Part shown: piece by piece, positions 1 to 8,059 of the stretch
Position numbering within the stretch: the first letter of the stretch is position 1
Layout of the letters: each line of letters begins with the position of its first letter
Source: Brochothrix campestris FSL F6-1037
Lineage (GTDB): Bacteria; Bacillota; Bacilli; Lactobacillales; Listeriaceae
Assembly (NCBI RefSeq): GCF_000525915.1
Contig: NZ_AODH01000021.1
Coordinates: forward strand, 1-54,585
Length of the DNA stretch: 54,585 nt
Direction: 5' to 3'
Made by a program: the position numbers and the translations under genes
The notes under the pieces: model-generated
The model's database searches: none
Told to the model about the DNA's origin: nothing
The model's input: only the letters and a program-made list of their open reading frames with translations

Positions 1-300
1 TTTGATTATCGCTATCATCGTTTATTTAACGGACAAAAAAGTTCGAGAGGAATCATCGATTACTTTATGACACTGGATGTTGAATTCAAAGAAACATACG
101 AACTAGCACAGCAATTACTGATTGCGCTACAACACAAAAATTCCCCTGCTTACCAATCACTGATTCAGACTAAAAAACCTTTCGTTTCTTCACAACTGAA
201 ACGCAGTTTAAAAAACATTAAACAAGCATTTACCTGCAATCGAAAATAGCTTTAAATACGAGGATTCCAACGGGCATTTAGAAGGGATCAATAACAAACG
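1..300 (+). pseudogene. ISL3-family transposase fragment, frameshifted and truncated
   Basis: The fragment is open from the window edge (FDYRYHRLFNGQKSSRG...) to about base 230, where the frame breaks at ...IKQAFTCNRK-stop. The next frame then carries IENSFKYEDSNGHLEGINNK, the conserved S/NG-x-x-EGINNK segment near the DDE catalytic core of ISL3 transposases. The remaining C-terminus is replaced by an unrelated GC-rich repeat. The break is not in a long homopolymer, unlike the other frameshifts here, so it looks like genuine decay. Family assignment comes from the EGINNK motif and the flanking repeat; the upstream half is not visible. Confidence 0.65.
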
Positions 301-408
301 TGCACGTCATGACGTTTGTGAAGGCGACTCTAGCGGGAAAAGTGGCCGCTGAATACCCCACAGCGGAGCGCGGAGGATGAAGCGTCACCCGCAGAAAGCG
401 TCCTTCAC
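294..408. repeat. GC-rich structured dispersed repeat, Bacillaceae type
   Basis: About 115 bp of much higher GC than its surroundings. It begins with an inverted repeat (ACAAACGT at 294-301, ACGTTTGT at 312-319), and the outer arms GTGAAGG (318-324) and CCTTCAC (402-408) can pair. The internal blocks GCGACTCTAGCGGGA, ACCCCACAGCGGAGCG and CCCGCAGAAAGCG follow the layout of a dispersed intergenic repeat I recall from Bacillus and relatives (GCGACTCCTGCGGGA ... ACCCCGCAGG ... CCCGCGGAAAGCG). It lies inside the transposase fragment, as if it had inserted there or replaced its 3' end. Confidence 0.55.
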
Positions 409-522
409 ATTAGGAATGACTACAAAAAAGCAACTACCAAAAAAGATAGCTGCAAAAATGACTTATTTTACTAAATTTTGAATAACAACACTATTTGACA
501 TAGTGCCTCTTTTTTTTGTGCG

Positions 523-560
523 AAAAAAGACCCTGGATTCAATAAAGAATCCAGGGTCTT
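523..560 (-). terminator. rpsD terminator
   Basis: A perfect 14-bp stem (AAGACCCTGGATTC / GAATCCAGGGTCTT) has a 6-nt loop. On the minus strand a run of T follows, 28 bases beyond the rpsD stop codon. Confidence 0.9.
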
Positions 561-588
561 AAAAATTGCACAATAGAAAGTCTGAGAC

Positions 589-1191
589 CTAACGAGAGTA
601 AAACTCAACGATGAAGGCTTCGTTAATTTCTGGGTGTAATTCAGAACGTTCTGGTAAGCGAACTAATGTTCCAACGGTTTTTTCAGCGTCGAAAGATAAG
701 TATTCAGCTACAGCTGGAGCCACTTCCAAAGCTTCTTTAATAGAAGAGTTGTTAAGTGATTTTTCGCGAACTGAGATAACTTGACCAGGATCTACTTGGT
801 ATGAAGGAATATCAACACGTTTACCATCAACCAATAAATGGCCATGGTTTACTAATTGACGAGCTCCACGACGAGTACGTGCTAAACCTAAACGATAAAC
901 CACGTTATCTAAGCGTTGTTCTAAAAGGATCATAAAGTTTTCACCTTGTTTACCTTGTAATTTACCAGCGCGTAAGAAAGTGTTGTGGAATTGACGTTCA
1001 GTAATACCGTAAGTGTGACGTAATTTTTGTTTTTCTTGTTGTTGTAAAGCGTATTCGCTTAATTTTGTACGTTGCGTAGGGCCATGTTGACCTGGAGCAT
1101 ACGGACGTTTTTCTAATTCTTTACCTGTTCCTAGAAGTGAAAGGCCTAAGCGGCGAGACAATTTCCAAGATGGACCTGTATAACGAGCCAT
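589..1191 (-). CDS. rpsD: 30S ribosomal protein S4
   Basis: Primary 16S rRNA-binding protein of the small subunit, also a translational autoregulator in Bacillus. The 200-residue product starts [16 protein letters not shown], as in bacterial S4. An S4 RNA-binding domain lies at about residues 92-155 ([20 protein letters not shown], then [12 protein letters not shown]). I chose the ATG at 1191 because AAAGGAGGAG lies just upstream; a longer in-frame start has no such site. It is monocistronic, with its own promoter at 1381-1410 and a terminator at 523-560. Listeria also has rpsD next to the GAF/fRMsr gene and ezrA. Confidence 0.97.
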   Translation of the reverse strand: MARYTGPSWKLSRRLGLSLLGTGKELEKRPYAPGQHGPTQRTKLSEYALQQQEKQKLRHTYGITERQFHNTFLRAGKLQGKQGENFMILLEQRLDNVVYRLGLARTRRGARQLVNHGHLLVDGKRVDIPSYQVDPGQVISVREKSLNNSSIKEALEVAPAVAEYLSFDAEKTVGTLVRLPERSELHPEINEAFIVEFYSR

Positions 1192-1375
1192 TGAGAGACT
1201 CCTCCTTTGAATTTGTTTTAGCATAAAACAAATACGGATATGATTTACTACTGGCGGATTTCATCTTTACATACCTTCACCATGCAGCCGCAGGTTACAC
1301 GATACACCTCATTATTAAAAACGGGAATGAAATACTGACCCAACAGCCACATACCAGCTGCACTATTTTACACAA
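1192..1375 (-). promoter_or_regulatory. rpsD leader, probable S4 autoregulatory region
   Basis: About 180 nt of untranslated leader separate the predicted start point from the rpsD ribosome-binding site. In B. subtilis, S4 represses its own mRNA by binding a structured leader. This leader is long enough and can form several stems, but I did not match it base by base to the known pseudoknot. The assignment rests on position and family knowledge. Confidence 0.45.
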
Positions 1376-1380
1376 TATCT

Positions 1381-1410
1381 AGTATAACCCAGTAACTGAT
1401 AATAAGTCAA
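1381..1410 (-). promoter_or_regulatory. Sigma-A promoter of rpsD
   Basis: On the minus strand, TTGACT (1405-1410) and TATACT (1381-1386) are separated by 18 bp. Confidence 0.75.
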
Positions 1411-1420
1411 GAACTAATCA

Positions 1421-1864
1421 TTAAAGATAACGAACCACTTGTTCTAAATAGTGTTGGTCATCGGTCGAGAAACGCTCTTTTACGGGTGAATCAATATCTA
1501 AGACACCGATTAATTGCCCTTCTTTAATAATTGGAATCACAATTTCAGACTGTGATGCGCTGTCGCAAGCAATATGTCCTGGGAATTGATGGACATCAAC
1601 TACGACGATACTTTCACGTTGTTGCGCAGCGGTACCACAGACTCCTTTGCCGATGGGGATATGAACACAGGCGACTTTCCCTTGAAAAGGCCCTAAAATA
1701 AGTTCTTCATTTTCATATAAATAAAAACCGACCCAGTTTATGTTTTCAAGTGTTTCATTGAGTAGCGCTGATAAATTACTCATGTTGGCAATGAGATTGG
1801 TCTCGCCAAATAAAAGGGCTTCTGTTTGTTTTACTAACCGTTCATATTTTTTAATATCACTCAT
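1421..1864 (-). CDS. Free methionine-(R)-sulfoxide reductase (GAF domain)
   Basis: A 147-residue single-domain GAF protein of the fRMsr family (YtsP/YebR-like), which reduces free methionine-R-sulfoxide in the cytoplasm. The family's three cysteines are present: GPFQGKVAC, then IGKGVCGTAAQ, then FPGHIACDSASQSEIVIPI. GGGAGGAT precedes the ATG. In Listeria the homologous gene also sits between rpsD and ezrA. The identification rests on the cysteine-bearing motifs, which simple GAF sensors lack. Confidence 0.88.
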   Translation of the reverse strand: MSDIKKYERLVKQTEALLFGETNLIANMSNLSALLNETLENINWVGFYLYENEELILGPFQGKVACVHIPIGKGVCGTAAQQRESIVVVDVHQFPGHIACDSASQSEIVIPIIKEGQLIGVLDIDSPVKERFSTDDQHYLEQVVRYL

Positions 1865-2035
1865 ATTTTATCCTCCCTTATCCATAGCACAAATTAAATA
1901 GAACAGACGAGCCAATTAACGGCTAAAATGTTTTATTTTTAAGCCTAATAGTGGTATTATAAACTATGTCTATAACCATTTACAATTAAAAAAAATCACG
2001 TCGACATTAAAGTAATAACTGACAGGAGGATGACC

Positions 2036-3745
2036 ATGTTTTTAAAAATCTTAATCGTTTTTATCATCATTGTATTTATTATGTTATTGGTGTTTTACAC
2101 GATGAGACGTCGTGCAGATAAGTTGATTGAGACAATTGAAACACGTAAAAAAGTTTTATTCGACCGACCTGTCATTGAACAACTAAATACAGTAAAAAAA
2201 ATCGCCCTTAGTGGTGCAACAAAAGTTGCTTTTGAAGAAGAACGTCAACGTTGGGAAAAAATCGTTGATGTTGATTTACCACAAGTGGAAAAAGCAATTG
2301 ATGAGATGGAACAAGATAACGAAATGTTTCGTTTCACATCAATTAAACCGGCGATTGGACAAACGGAGCAAAGTTTAGCTAAGATAGAACAAACGATGAA
2401 TCAAATAAGTGAAGCGTTAGCACTGCTACAAGAATCACATGAAACGGTGGGTGAAGCATTGCAGCAGGCAGACACCGATTTAGTTGAAGCTCGCAAAGTG
2501 ATGTTGACACAAGCCTACACTTTTGGTGATCAAATTGACCGGCTTGAAAAAGAAGAAGAACGTTTACGAGCTGAAATCACAACAGCGGAAACAGATTATT
2601 ATGAGGGTGATTTTTTAGCGTTTTATCATCGCAAAGATGAAATTGAAGCTGACATCGCGAAACTGAATGTCCAAATTATTGAAATTCCGCCATTATTACA
2701 ACAGATTAATCATGAACTGCCTAATGAATTCATCCAGTTATCTCGTGGCTACAATGGTATGAAAGCGCAGGGATATTCTTTGAATTTAATTGATTGTGAT
2801 GGTGCCATTGAACGATTGACTGCTGAAATTAATGGTGTGAAATCGTTACTTAATGCTGGTGAGAATCAAGAAGCCTTCTCAGAAGTAGAACGGATGAGCA
2901 ACGAAGTGAATGGGTTGTATGATCAATTAGAAGCAGAGGCAGTGGCGCGTCAATTTGTCGAGGCGGAGCAGTTAGAAACAGAACAGCAACTCCAAGCAGA
3001 AAAAGCGGCGGTTGATCTATTGTATGCAGAGGCGAAACTCGTGTTTGAAAAGTACGAACTCGATGAAGAGATGACAGCTAAGCCAGCGACAATGCGCAAG
3101 CAATTAAAGGCAGCTGAACAATCGTATGAACGTGTGAAACTTGCTTATGGTGAAGGAACAGTTGATCATTCACAAATTGCAACTGTCATTAAAGACCTTC
3201 AACAGACAGTCTGTGATAATCGTGACGAACAATTGGCATATAGTGAACAGTTGAAAAAAATCCGTAAAGATGAGATGGCAGCACAAGCGAAAGCTCAAAG
3301 TTATCTCGAACGCCTGAAGCGTGTCGACAACTATATTCGACGTTGTCGCATACCGGGTGTGCCAGCAGATGTTAATGAAAAGATTGAGGAAGCTTATGCA
3401 GCTGTTCAAACCTTGAATACGTCGTTAGAAGCTTCACCGATTAATGTGAGTGAGATGACGGGGAATTGGCGTTCTGCTGACAATAGCACGACGCAAGCGG
3501 AAGATACTGCTCATGAAATGGTGGAAGATGCACGCTTAGTGGAGGCTATTATTCAATACGCCAACCGCTACCGTTTTAAGAATCAAGAGATGGCGATGCA
3601 ATTGCAAATAGCAGAAAGTTATTATGACTCCGATTATAATTATAAGAAGGCGTTAGAAGTAGCTGCTAAACAGTTAGAGAAAGTCGAGTCGGGTGCTGTC
3701 AATAAAGTTGAAGCACAGTTAAAAGAAGGCAATCAACCGTATTAA
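2036..3745 (+). CDS. ezrA: Septation ring formation regulator EzrA
   Basis: Membrane-anchored negative regulator of FtsZ ring assembly in Gram-positive bacteria. One N-terminal membrane segment lies at about residues 3-22 (FLKILIVFIIIVFIMLLVFY), followed by basic MRRRADK and about 540 mostly helical residues rich in Glu, Gln, Ala and Leu, typical of the spectrin-like coiled-coil repeats. The length is close to B. subtilis EzrA (562). AGGAGG at 2024-2029 favours ATG 2036 over ATG 2030, which directly abuts it. It is followed by nifS-thiI in the same order as in Listeria and Bacillus. Confidence 0.93.
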   Translation: MFLKILIVFIIIVFIMLLVFYTMRRRADKLIETIETRKKVLFDRPVIEQLNTVKKIALSGATKVAFEEERQRWEKIVDVDLPQVEKAIDEMEQDNEMFRFTSIKPAIGQTEQSLAKIEQTMNQISEALALLQESHETVGEALQQADTDLVEARKVMLTQAYTFGDQIDRLEKEEERLRAEITTAETDYYEGDFLAFYHRKDEIEADIAKLNVQIIEIPPLLQQINHELPNEFIQLSRGYNGMKAQGYSLNLIDCDGAIERLTAEINGVKSLLNAGENQEAFSEVERMSNEVNGLYDQLEAEAVARQFVEAEQLETEQQLQAEKAAVDLLYAEAKLVFEKYELDEEMTAKPATMRKQLKAAEQSYERVKLAYGEGTVDHSQIATVIKDLQQTVCDNRDEQLAYSEQLKKIRKDEMAAQAKAQSYLERLKRVDNYIRRCRIPGVPADVNEKIEEAYAAVQTLNTSLEASPINVSEMTGNWRSADNSTTQAEDTAHEMVEDARLVEAIIQYANRYRFKNQEMAMQLQIAESYYDSDYNYKKALEVAAKQLEKVESGAVNKVEAQLKEGNQPY

Positions 3746-3823
3746 GCTGAACGTTATTAAAGGAAGGATGCCAGATGAATCTTTCGGTTTATCTGGCATT
3801 GTTGTGTGAAGAAAGGTGATAAA

Positions 3824-4963
3824 ATGATTTATTTAGATAATAGTGCAACAACCCAACCTTATCCTGAGGTTGTGAAATCCTACAGTCAAGTGGCAACACA
3901 GTTTTTTGCCAATCCATCGTCGTTGCATGGCTTAGGTGGAACGGTCGAAAAGTTATATCGCGAATCGAAAAAACAAATGGCGCAGTTATTACAAGTCGAT
4001 GCCCATGAGCTCATTATGACAGCGAGTGGGACTGAAAGTAATAATATGGCGCTTAAAAGTGTCGCCTGGACATTTAGAAACCGCGGTAAACATATTATTA
4101 CGACGCAGATTGAACATCCCTCAGTCTTGAACACGATGGCTTTCCTCGAAAAAAACGGTTTTGAAGTGACGTACTTACCGGTTGATAAACAAGGACAGGT
4201 GGCGGTGGCAGACGTCGAGAAACATTTGCGCCCAGATACAATTTTAGTATCGATTATGCACGTTAATAATGAAATTGGTAGTATTCAACCGATTCAAGCG
4301 ATTGGTGATCTGCTTGCAGACTATGATCATGTCTTGTTTCATGTTGATGCGGTGCAGTCACTGACAAAAGTACCGCTCGCGATTAAAGCGATGAAAATTG
4401 ATTTATTAAGTGCGTCTGCCCATAAATTTCATGGTGTACGTGGCGCTGGAATCCTATACAAAAACAAATACTTGCGTTTAGAACCACTGTTACATGGTGG
4501 TGGACAAGAAGAAGGCTTCCGTAGTGGCACTGAAAATGTTGCAGCCGTTGTTGCGATGGCGAAAGCGCTCCGCATGGAGATGGCGCGAATGCAAACAGAA
4601 GTTAGTCAATTAGCTGCCTTGAAAAACGATTTCATTTTATGGTTGCAAACAATCGAGGCGGTAACTGTCTACTCGTCAACCATAGGCGCGCCGCATATTT
4701 GTTGTTTTAGCATAAAAGGGCAAAAAGGCGAGGTCGTCGTTCATGCGCTAGAAGCTGAAGGTATTTACATTTCAACAACAAGTGCCTGCTCATCGAAGTC
4801 AGCGACGATTGACGGCACATTGATTGCGATGAAGGTGCCAAATCAAGCAGCAAAAGGTGCTGTTCGTTTTAGTTTTAATTTTGATATTACAGCAGCCAAA
4901 ATGGCACAAGTGAAAACAGCAGTGACGAAAGTTATAAAAAATTTAAGTGAAGTGGTGAACTAA
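3824..4963 (+). CDS. nifS: Cysteine desulfurase paired with ThiI
   Basis: PLP-dependent fold-type I enzyme that transfers sulfur from cysteine, probably to ThiI for 4-thiouridine in tRNA. The N-terminus MIYLDNSATTQPYPEV is diagnostic. The PLP lysine lies in SASAHKFHGVRG (about residue 200) and the catalytic cysteine in STTSACSSKSA (about 321). I use ATG 3824, preceded by AAAGGTGA; an upstream in-frame GTG (3806) would add six unlikely residues. The stop codon abuts the thiI ATG, so the two are probably translationally coupled. The ezrA-nifS-thiI context suggests the dedicated NifZ-type desulfurase rather than SufS. Confidence 0.93.
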   Translation: MIYLDNSATTQPYPEVVKSYSQVATQFFANPSSLHGLGGTVEKLYRESKKQMAQLLQVDAHELIMTASGTESNNMALKSVAWTFRNRGKHIITTQIEHPSVLNTMAFLEKNGFEVTYLPVDKQGQVAVADVEKHLRPDTILVSIMHVNNEIGSIQPIQAIGDLLADYDHVLFHVDAVQSLTKVPLAIKAMKIDLLSASAHKFHGVRGAGILYKNKYLRLEPLLHGGGQEEGFRSGTENVAAVVAMAKALRMEMARMQTEVSQLAALKNDFILWLQTIEAVTVYSSTIGAPHICCFSIKGQKGEVVVHALEAEGIYISTTSACSSKSATIDGTLIAMKVPNQAAKGAVRFSFNFDITAAKMAQVKTAVTKVIKNLSEVVN

Positions 4964-6181
4964 ATGATAGAATATGATCGTATTTTAGTACGTTATGGTG
5001 AATTATCAACGAAAGGGAACAACCGCAAAGTGTTCGTTCGTCGATTAGAAAAAAGCGTCCGTCAACTGTTAAAAGATATGCCAGAAGTGCATATTTCCGC
5101 AGAGCGTGACCGCATGTTTATTACGTTGAATGGGGCCGATTATGCTGTTATCATGGAACGTTTACATTTGATTTTTGGCATTCAAAGTTACAGTCCTGTG
5201 ATTAAAGTTGAGCGCGACATCGAGGCGATTAAAATGATGGCAGTCGCCTTGTTTAAACGTCATTTTACGGAAGGAAAAACATTTAAAGTGCGCACGAAGC
5301 GTGCCGACAAAACGTTCCCGTTCGATACGAACGATGTGAACCTCATGGTCGGAGATGCTATTTTTGATGCCTATAACGATGATGTTGAAGTGAGTATGCG
5401 TCAACCTGACATTGAAATTACCGTCGAAATTCGTCAAGAAGCAGCCTACCTCTCGAGCGAGACGGTAATGGGGCAAGGTGGCATGCCAGTGAGCTCAGCA
5501 GGTAAGGCGATGTTAATGCTCTCAGGTGGGATTGATAGCCCTGTAGCAGGTTATTTAGCGATGAAGCGTGGCGTTGAGATTGAAGCTGTTCACTTTTACA
5601 GCCCACCATATACAAGTGAACGTGCTAAACAAAAGGCAATTGACTTAACTCAAAAATTAACGCGCTATACAGGTGATATTAAAATTCACCTTGTACCATT
5701 TACTAAAATTCAAGAAACAATTAAACAACGGATTCCAGAAGGTTACATTATGACATCAACACGTCGTTTTATGATGCGGATTACAGATGAGTTGCGTCGT
5801 CAACATGGTGGTTTAGCCATCGTTAACGGTGAATCGCTTGGGCAGGTCGCTTCGCAAACGATGATGAGCATGTTAGCAATTAACGATGTGACATCAACAC
5901 CGATTATTCGCCCGTTAATTACGATGGACAAAAATGACATTATTAAAATCGCTGAAGAAATTGATACGTTTGAATTATCAATTCAACCGTTTGAGGACTG
6001 CTGTACGATTTTCACTCCGAAACAACCGAAAACGCAACCACGACTCGATAAGGTTGAACGATTTGAGTCGAATGTCGATTTTGATACACTTATTGCGGAA
6101 GCACTTGCTAATGTCGAGACAGTCGTTGTTTCAATTGAATCGAATACAGGTGCAGACGATGCGTTCGAGGGCTTACTGTAA
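4964..6181 (+). CDS. thiI: tRNA 4-thiouridine synthetase ThiI
   Basis: ATP-dependent tRNA sulfurtransferase that makes s4U8. The 405-residue product has an N-terminal ferredoxin-like and THUMP region (to about residue 165) and a PP-loop pyrophosphatase domain with MLSGGIDSPVAGYLAMKRG (about residue 185). The conserved IQPFEDCCTIFTPKQPKT segment follows near the C-terminus. There is no rhodanese domain, as is usual in Bacillales, so sulfur must come from the adjacent desulfurase. Its ATG follows the nifS TAA with no gap. Confidence 0.95.
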   Translation: MIEYDRILVRYGELSTKGNNRKVFVRRLEKSVRQLLKDMPEVHISAERDRMFITLNGADYAVIMERLHLIFGIQSYSPVIKVERDIEAIKMMAVALFKRHFTEGKTFKVRTKRADKTFPFDTNDVNLMVGDAIFDAYNDDVEVSMRQPDIEITVEIRQEAAYLSSETVMGQGGMPVSSAGKAMLMLSGGIDSPVAGYLAMKRGVEIEAVHFYSPPYTSERAKQKAIDLTQKLTRYTGDIKIHLVPFTKIQETIKQRIPEGYIMTSTRRFMMRITDELRRQHGGLAIVNGESLGQVASQTMMSMLAINDVTSTPIIRPLITMDKNDIIKIAEEIDTFELSIQPFEDCCTIFTPKQPKTQPRLDKVERFESNVDFDTLIAEALANVETVVVSIESNTGADDAFEGLL

Positions 6182-6260
6182 GCTGATATAATAGCGTACG
6201 TACTGAATTAATCGTATAATAAGAGGGTAGCAATTAAAGAGTGAGAGGATGATTATAAAG

Positions 6261-6752
6261 ATGACAACATTTAAAGGCGGACAAGTCACGTTATTAGGTA
6301 ATAAAGTAAAAGTGGGGGACAAAGCACCAGACTTTACAGTGATTGATAATGCAACGGCGCCAAAAACATTAGCTGATTATAAAGGGAAAGTGAAATTAAT
6401 TGCAGCTGTTCCTTCAATCGATACAAGTGTTTGTTCACAAGAAAGTCGTCGTTTTAACGTCGATGGTGGCAGCTTAGAAAACACGGTCGTTTTAACAATT
6501 TCAAACGATTTACCATTTGCACAAAAACGTTGGTGTGCAGCAGAAGGTTTACCAAACGCAATTACGTTATCGGATCATAAAGATTTATCATTCGGAATGG
6601 CTTATGGCGTTGCGATTGAAGAGTTACGTTTACTTAGCCGTGCTGTTTTTGTGGTTAATGCAAACGATGAAATCGTTTATGTTGAGTATTTAGACGAGGT
6701 AACAGATCACCCTAATTACGAAGCAGCACTTGAAGCGGCTAAAAACGCTTAA
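6261..6752 (+). CDS. tpx: Thiol peroxidase, atypical 2-Cys peroxiredoxin
   Basis: Reduces H2O2 and organic peroxides in the cytoplasm with thioredoxin. The peroxidatic cysteine lies in [14 protein letters not shown] and the resolving cysteine in [12 protein letters not shown], the Tpx spacing. I prefer ATG 6261 ([13 protein letters not shown]), the usual Tpx N-terminus. ATG 6249 directly abuts GAGAGGA and would add MIIK. It is a single gene followed by a strong terminator. In Listeria tpx also lies between thiI and the ytxK-ackA pair. Confidence 0.95.
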   Translation: MTTFKGGQVTLLGNKVKVGDKAPDFTVIDNATAPKTLADYKGKVKLIAAVPSIDTSVCSQESRRFNVDGGSLENTVVLTISNDLPFAQKRWCAAEGLPNAITLSDHKDLSFGMAYGVAIEELRLLSRAVFVVNANDEIVYVEYLDEVTDHPNYEAALEAAKNA

Positions 6753-6780
6753 TTTACTTCAGAGTAAAAGTAAATGATGA

Positions 6781-6832
6781 AATGCCCCCTCGAAGTTCGG
6801 CTGAAAAGCTAATTTCGAGGGGGCATTTTTTT
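6781..6832 (+). terminator. tpx terminator
   Basis: A 14-bp stem (AATGCCCCCTCGAA / TTCGAGGGGGCATT) is followed by seven T. Confidence 0.92.
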
Positions 6833-7118
6833 ATGGCTTTAAAAAGCATCGTCAACGCAAGGGGAAATTAAACAGTTGAATGAAGATGGGATAAAGGATG
6901 CTCGTGATGTATTTTAAATGGTATCCGAATAGTAATTTTTCTTTAACAACAAATTAAGCTCAATATATATATAAAGAAGCAACTGATGTTTTCACAATGT
7001 AATGCAAGTTAAAATATGTTTTTTTTATGAATTTTTCGCAAGGAATAAAAACGTTGAAGGATATAACAAAAACGTAATAGGTTTGGCGTGTGTCGAAAAC
7101 AGTGACAAAAACAACTAA

Positions 7119-7133
7119 ATGAAAACGCTTTAA
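7119..7133. promoter_or_regulatory. cre-like CcpA site
   Basis: ATGAAAACGCTTTAA matches the catabolite-responsive consensus WTGNAANCGNWNNCW at all but one position (the final C). It lies about 285 bp before the next gene, so the target transcript is unclear. Confidence 0.35.
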
Positions 7134-7365
7134 AAAACAAGTGGTGCGGTGGGTTTGTGTGGGTGGTGTGAGCGGAACTGTTATAGTTTATTTATTTATC
7201 CGAATGATACACATATAATCAAAATGGTATGACTATGAAAGAAGGCGCTTGAAACAAGTTGAAAGAAACGGTTTAAACCAATGGGATTAATAGAAAAACA
7301 CCACATTATCTGCTATTATTAGAGGTGAAGAAACACCATTAAATAGCAATACAGAAGGAATCTAT

Positions 7366-7394
7366 ACTAGTACAGATACTTTTTCTGTACTAGT
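7366..7394 (+). other. Perfect inverted repeat upstream of ogt
   Basis: ACTAGTACAG (7366-7375) and CTGTACTAGT (7385-7394) form a 10-bp perfect stem with a 9-nt loop, just before the ogt ribosome-binding site GGAGATG. No T-run follows, so it is not a classical terminator. It could be an operator or an mRNA hairpin. Confidence 0.5.
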
Positions 7395-7416
7395 TGTAAA
7401 TCGGAGATGTCAGTTA

Positions 7417-7941
7417 ATGGAGTTGAACGCAAGGATGGAAATTGAGTGGGCCATTTGTGAGGTTGAACCGTTTCAATTATGCCTGGCTGTGTCCAACAAT
7501 CGCTTGGTGTTTGTTGGAGGCGATGCTAAAGGGGAAGCTGAGTTGTATCAATGGTTTCGTCAATCAAAAACGAAGGTGCATTATTGTTATAATCACTCCA
7601 TCACTAAGGAGTATGCAACTCAACTAGAAGTTGCTTTGCGCGGAGAAGTAACGAGGCTGGTTGTTGAAATGTCGGGAACAGCTTTTCAACAGGCTGTGTG
7701 GTCAGCCTTACAAACAATTCCATACGGTGAAACGAGAAGCTATAGTGATATCGCGGCGCTGATTAACCGTCCGACAGCAACACGGGCAGTGGCAACAGCG
7801 ATTGCCAAAAATCCGTTAACAATTTTGATTCCTTGTCATCGCGTGATAGCTAAAAATGGGCACCTCGCGGGTTATCGCGGTGGAATAGCGATGAAGAAAC
7901 AGCTGTTGCACATCGAAGCGCAAAACAAAGGTATAATGTAG
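7417..7941 (+). CDS. ogt: Methylated-DNA--protein-cysteine methyltransferase
   Basis: Suicidal repair protein that removes methyl groups from O6-methylguanine. The C-terminal DNA-binding domain contains the alkyl-acceptor cysteine in LIPCHRVIAKNG (about residue 140), preceded by YGETRSYSDIAALI and NRPTATRAVATA and followed by LAGYRGG. The N-terminal ribonuclease-like domain is divergent. At 174 residues it is the size of Ogt/AdaB proteins. GGAGATG precedes the ATG by seven bases. It appears to be a single gene. Confidence 0.93.
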   Translation: MELNARMEIEWAICEVEPFQLCLAVSNNRLVFVGGDAKGEAELYQWFRQSKTKVHYCYNHSITKEYATQLEVALRGEVTRLVVEMSGTAFQQAVWSALQTIPYGETRSYSDIAALINRPTATRAVATAIAKNPLTILIPCHRVIAKNGHLAGYRGGIAMKKQLLHIEAQNKGIM

Positions 7942-8059
7942 AGGCTAGCAAATCATTTATAGCGAAGTGAACTGAAAAAAGTGAACTTGCGTGGCTAGGC
8001 GTTACTCGATACAATATAAAGCGTATTGAGTCAGTAAAAAATAGGGGATGAATCAAATT

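Larger units (their letters stand above)
1..507 (+). mobile_element. Decayed ISL3-family insertion sequence, left part outside window
   Basis: The reading frame from base 1 gives the C-terminal half of an ISL3-type transposase. The downstream edge at about 486-507 reads CAACACTATTTGACATAGTGCC, which resembles ISL3 right inverted repeats, whose complement typically starts GGCnCTnTGTCAAATA. The body is interrupted at about 294-408 by a GC-rich structured repeat, so the element is not mobile. The left end lies outside the window, so neither the paired inverted repeat nor a target duplication can be checked. Confidence 0.6.
6833..7416. other. 584-bp intergenic region with no convincing gene
   Basis: AT-rich DNA between tpx and the methyltransferase gene. 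It holds a cre-like site at 7119-7133, a strongly G/T-biased stretch at 7141-7175 and a perfect 10-bp inverted repeat at 7366-7394. The longest small reading frame (7002-7118, 38 residues) has no ribosome-binding site. No tRNA, CRISPR or recognised riboswitch is visible. Confidence 0.6.

Noticed and set aside
1900-2035. Sigma-B promoter before ezrA (GTTTTA ... TGGTAT)
   Set aside because: Spacer too long and -10 element mismatched.
7002-7118. 38-codon frame in the tpx-ogt spacer
   Set aside because: No ribosome-binding site, no recognisable product, AT-driven composition.
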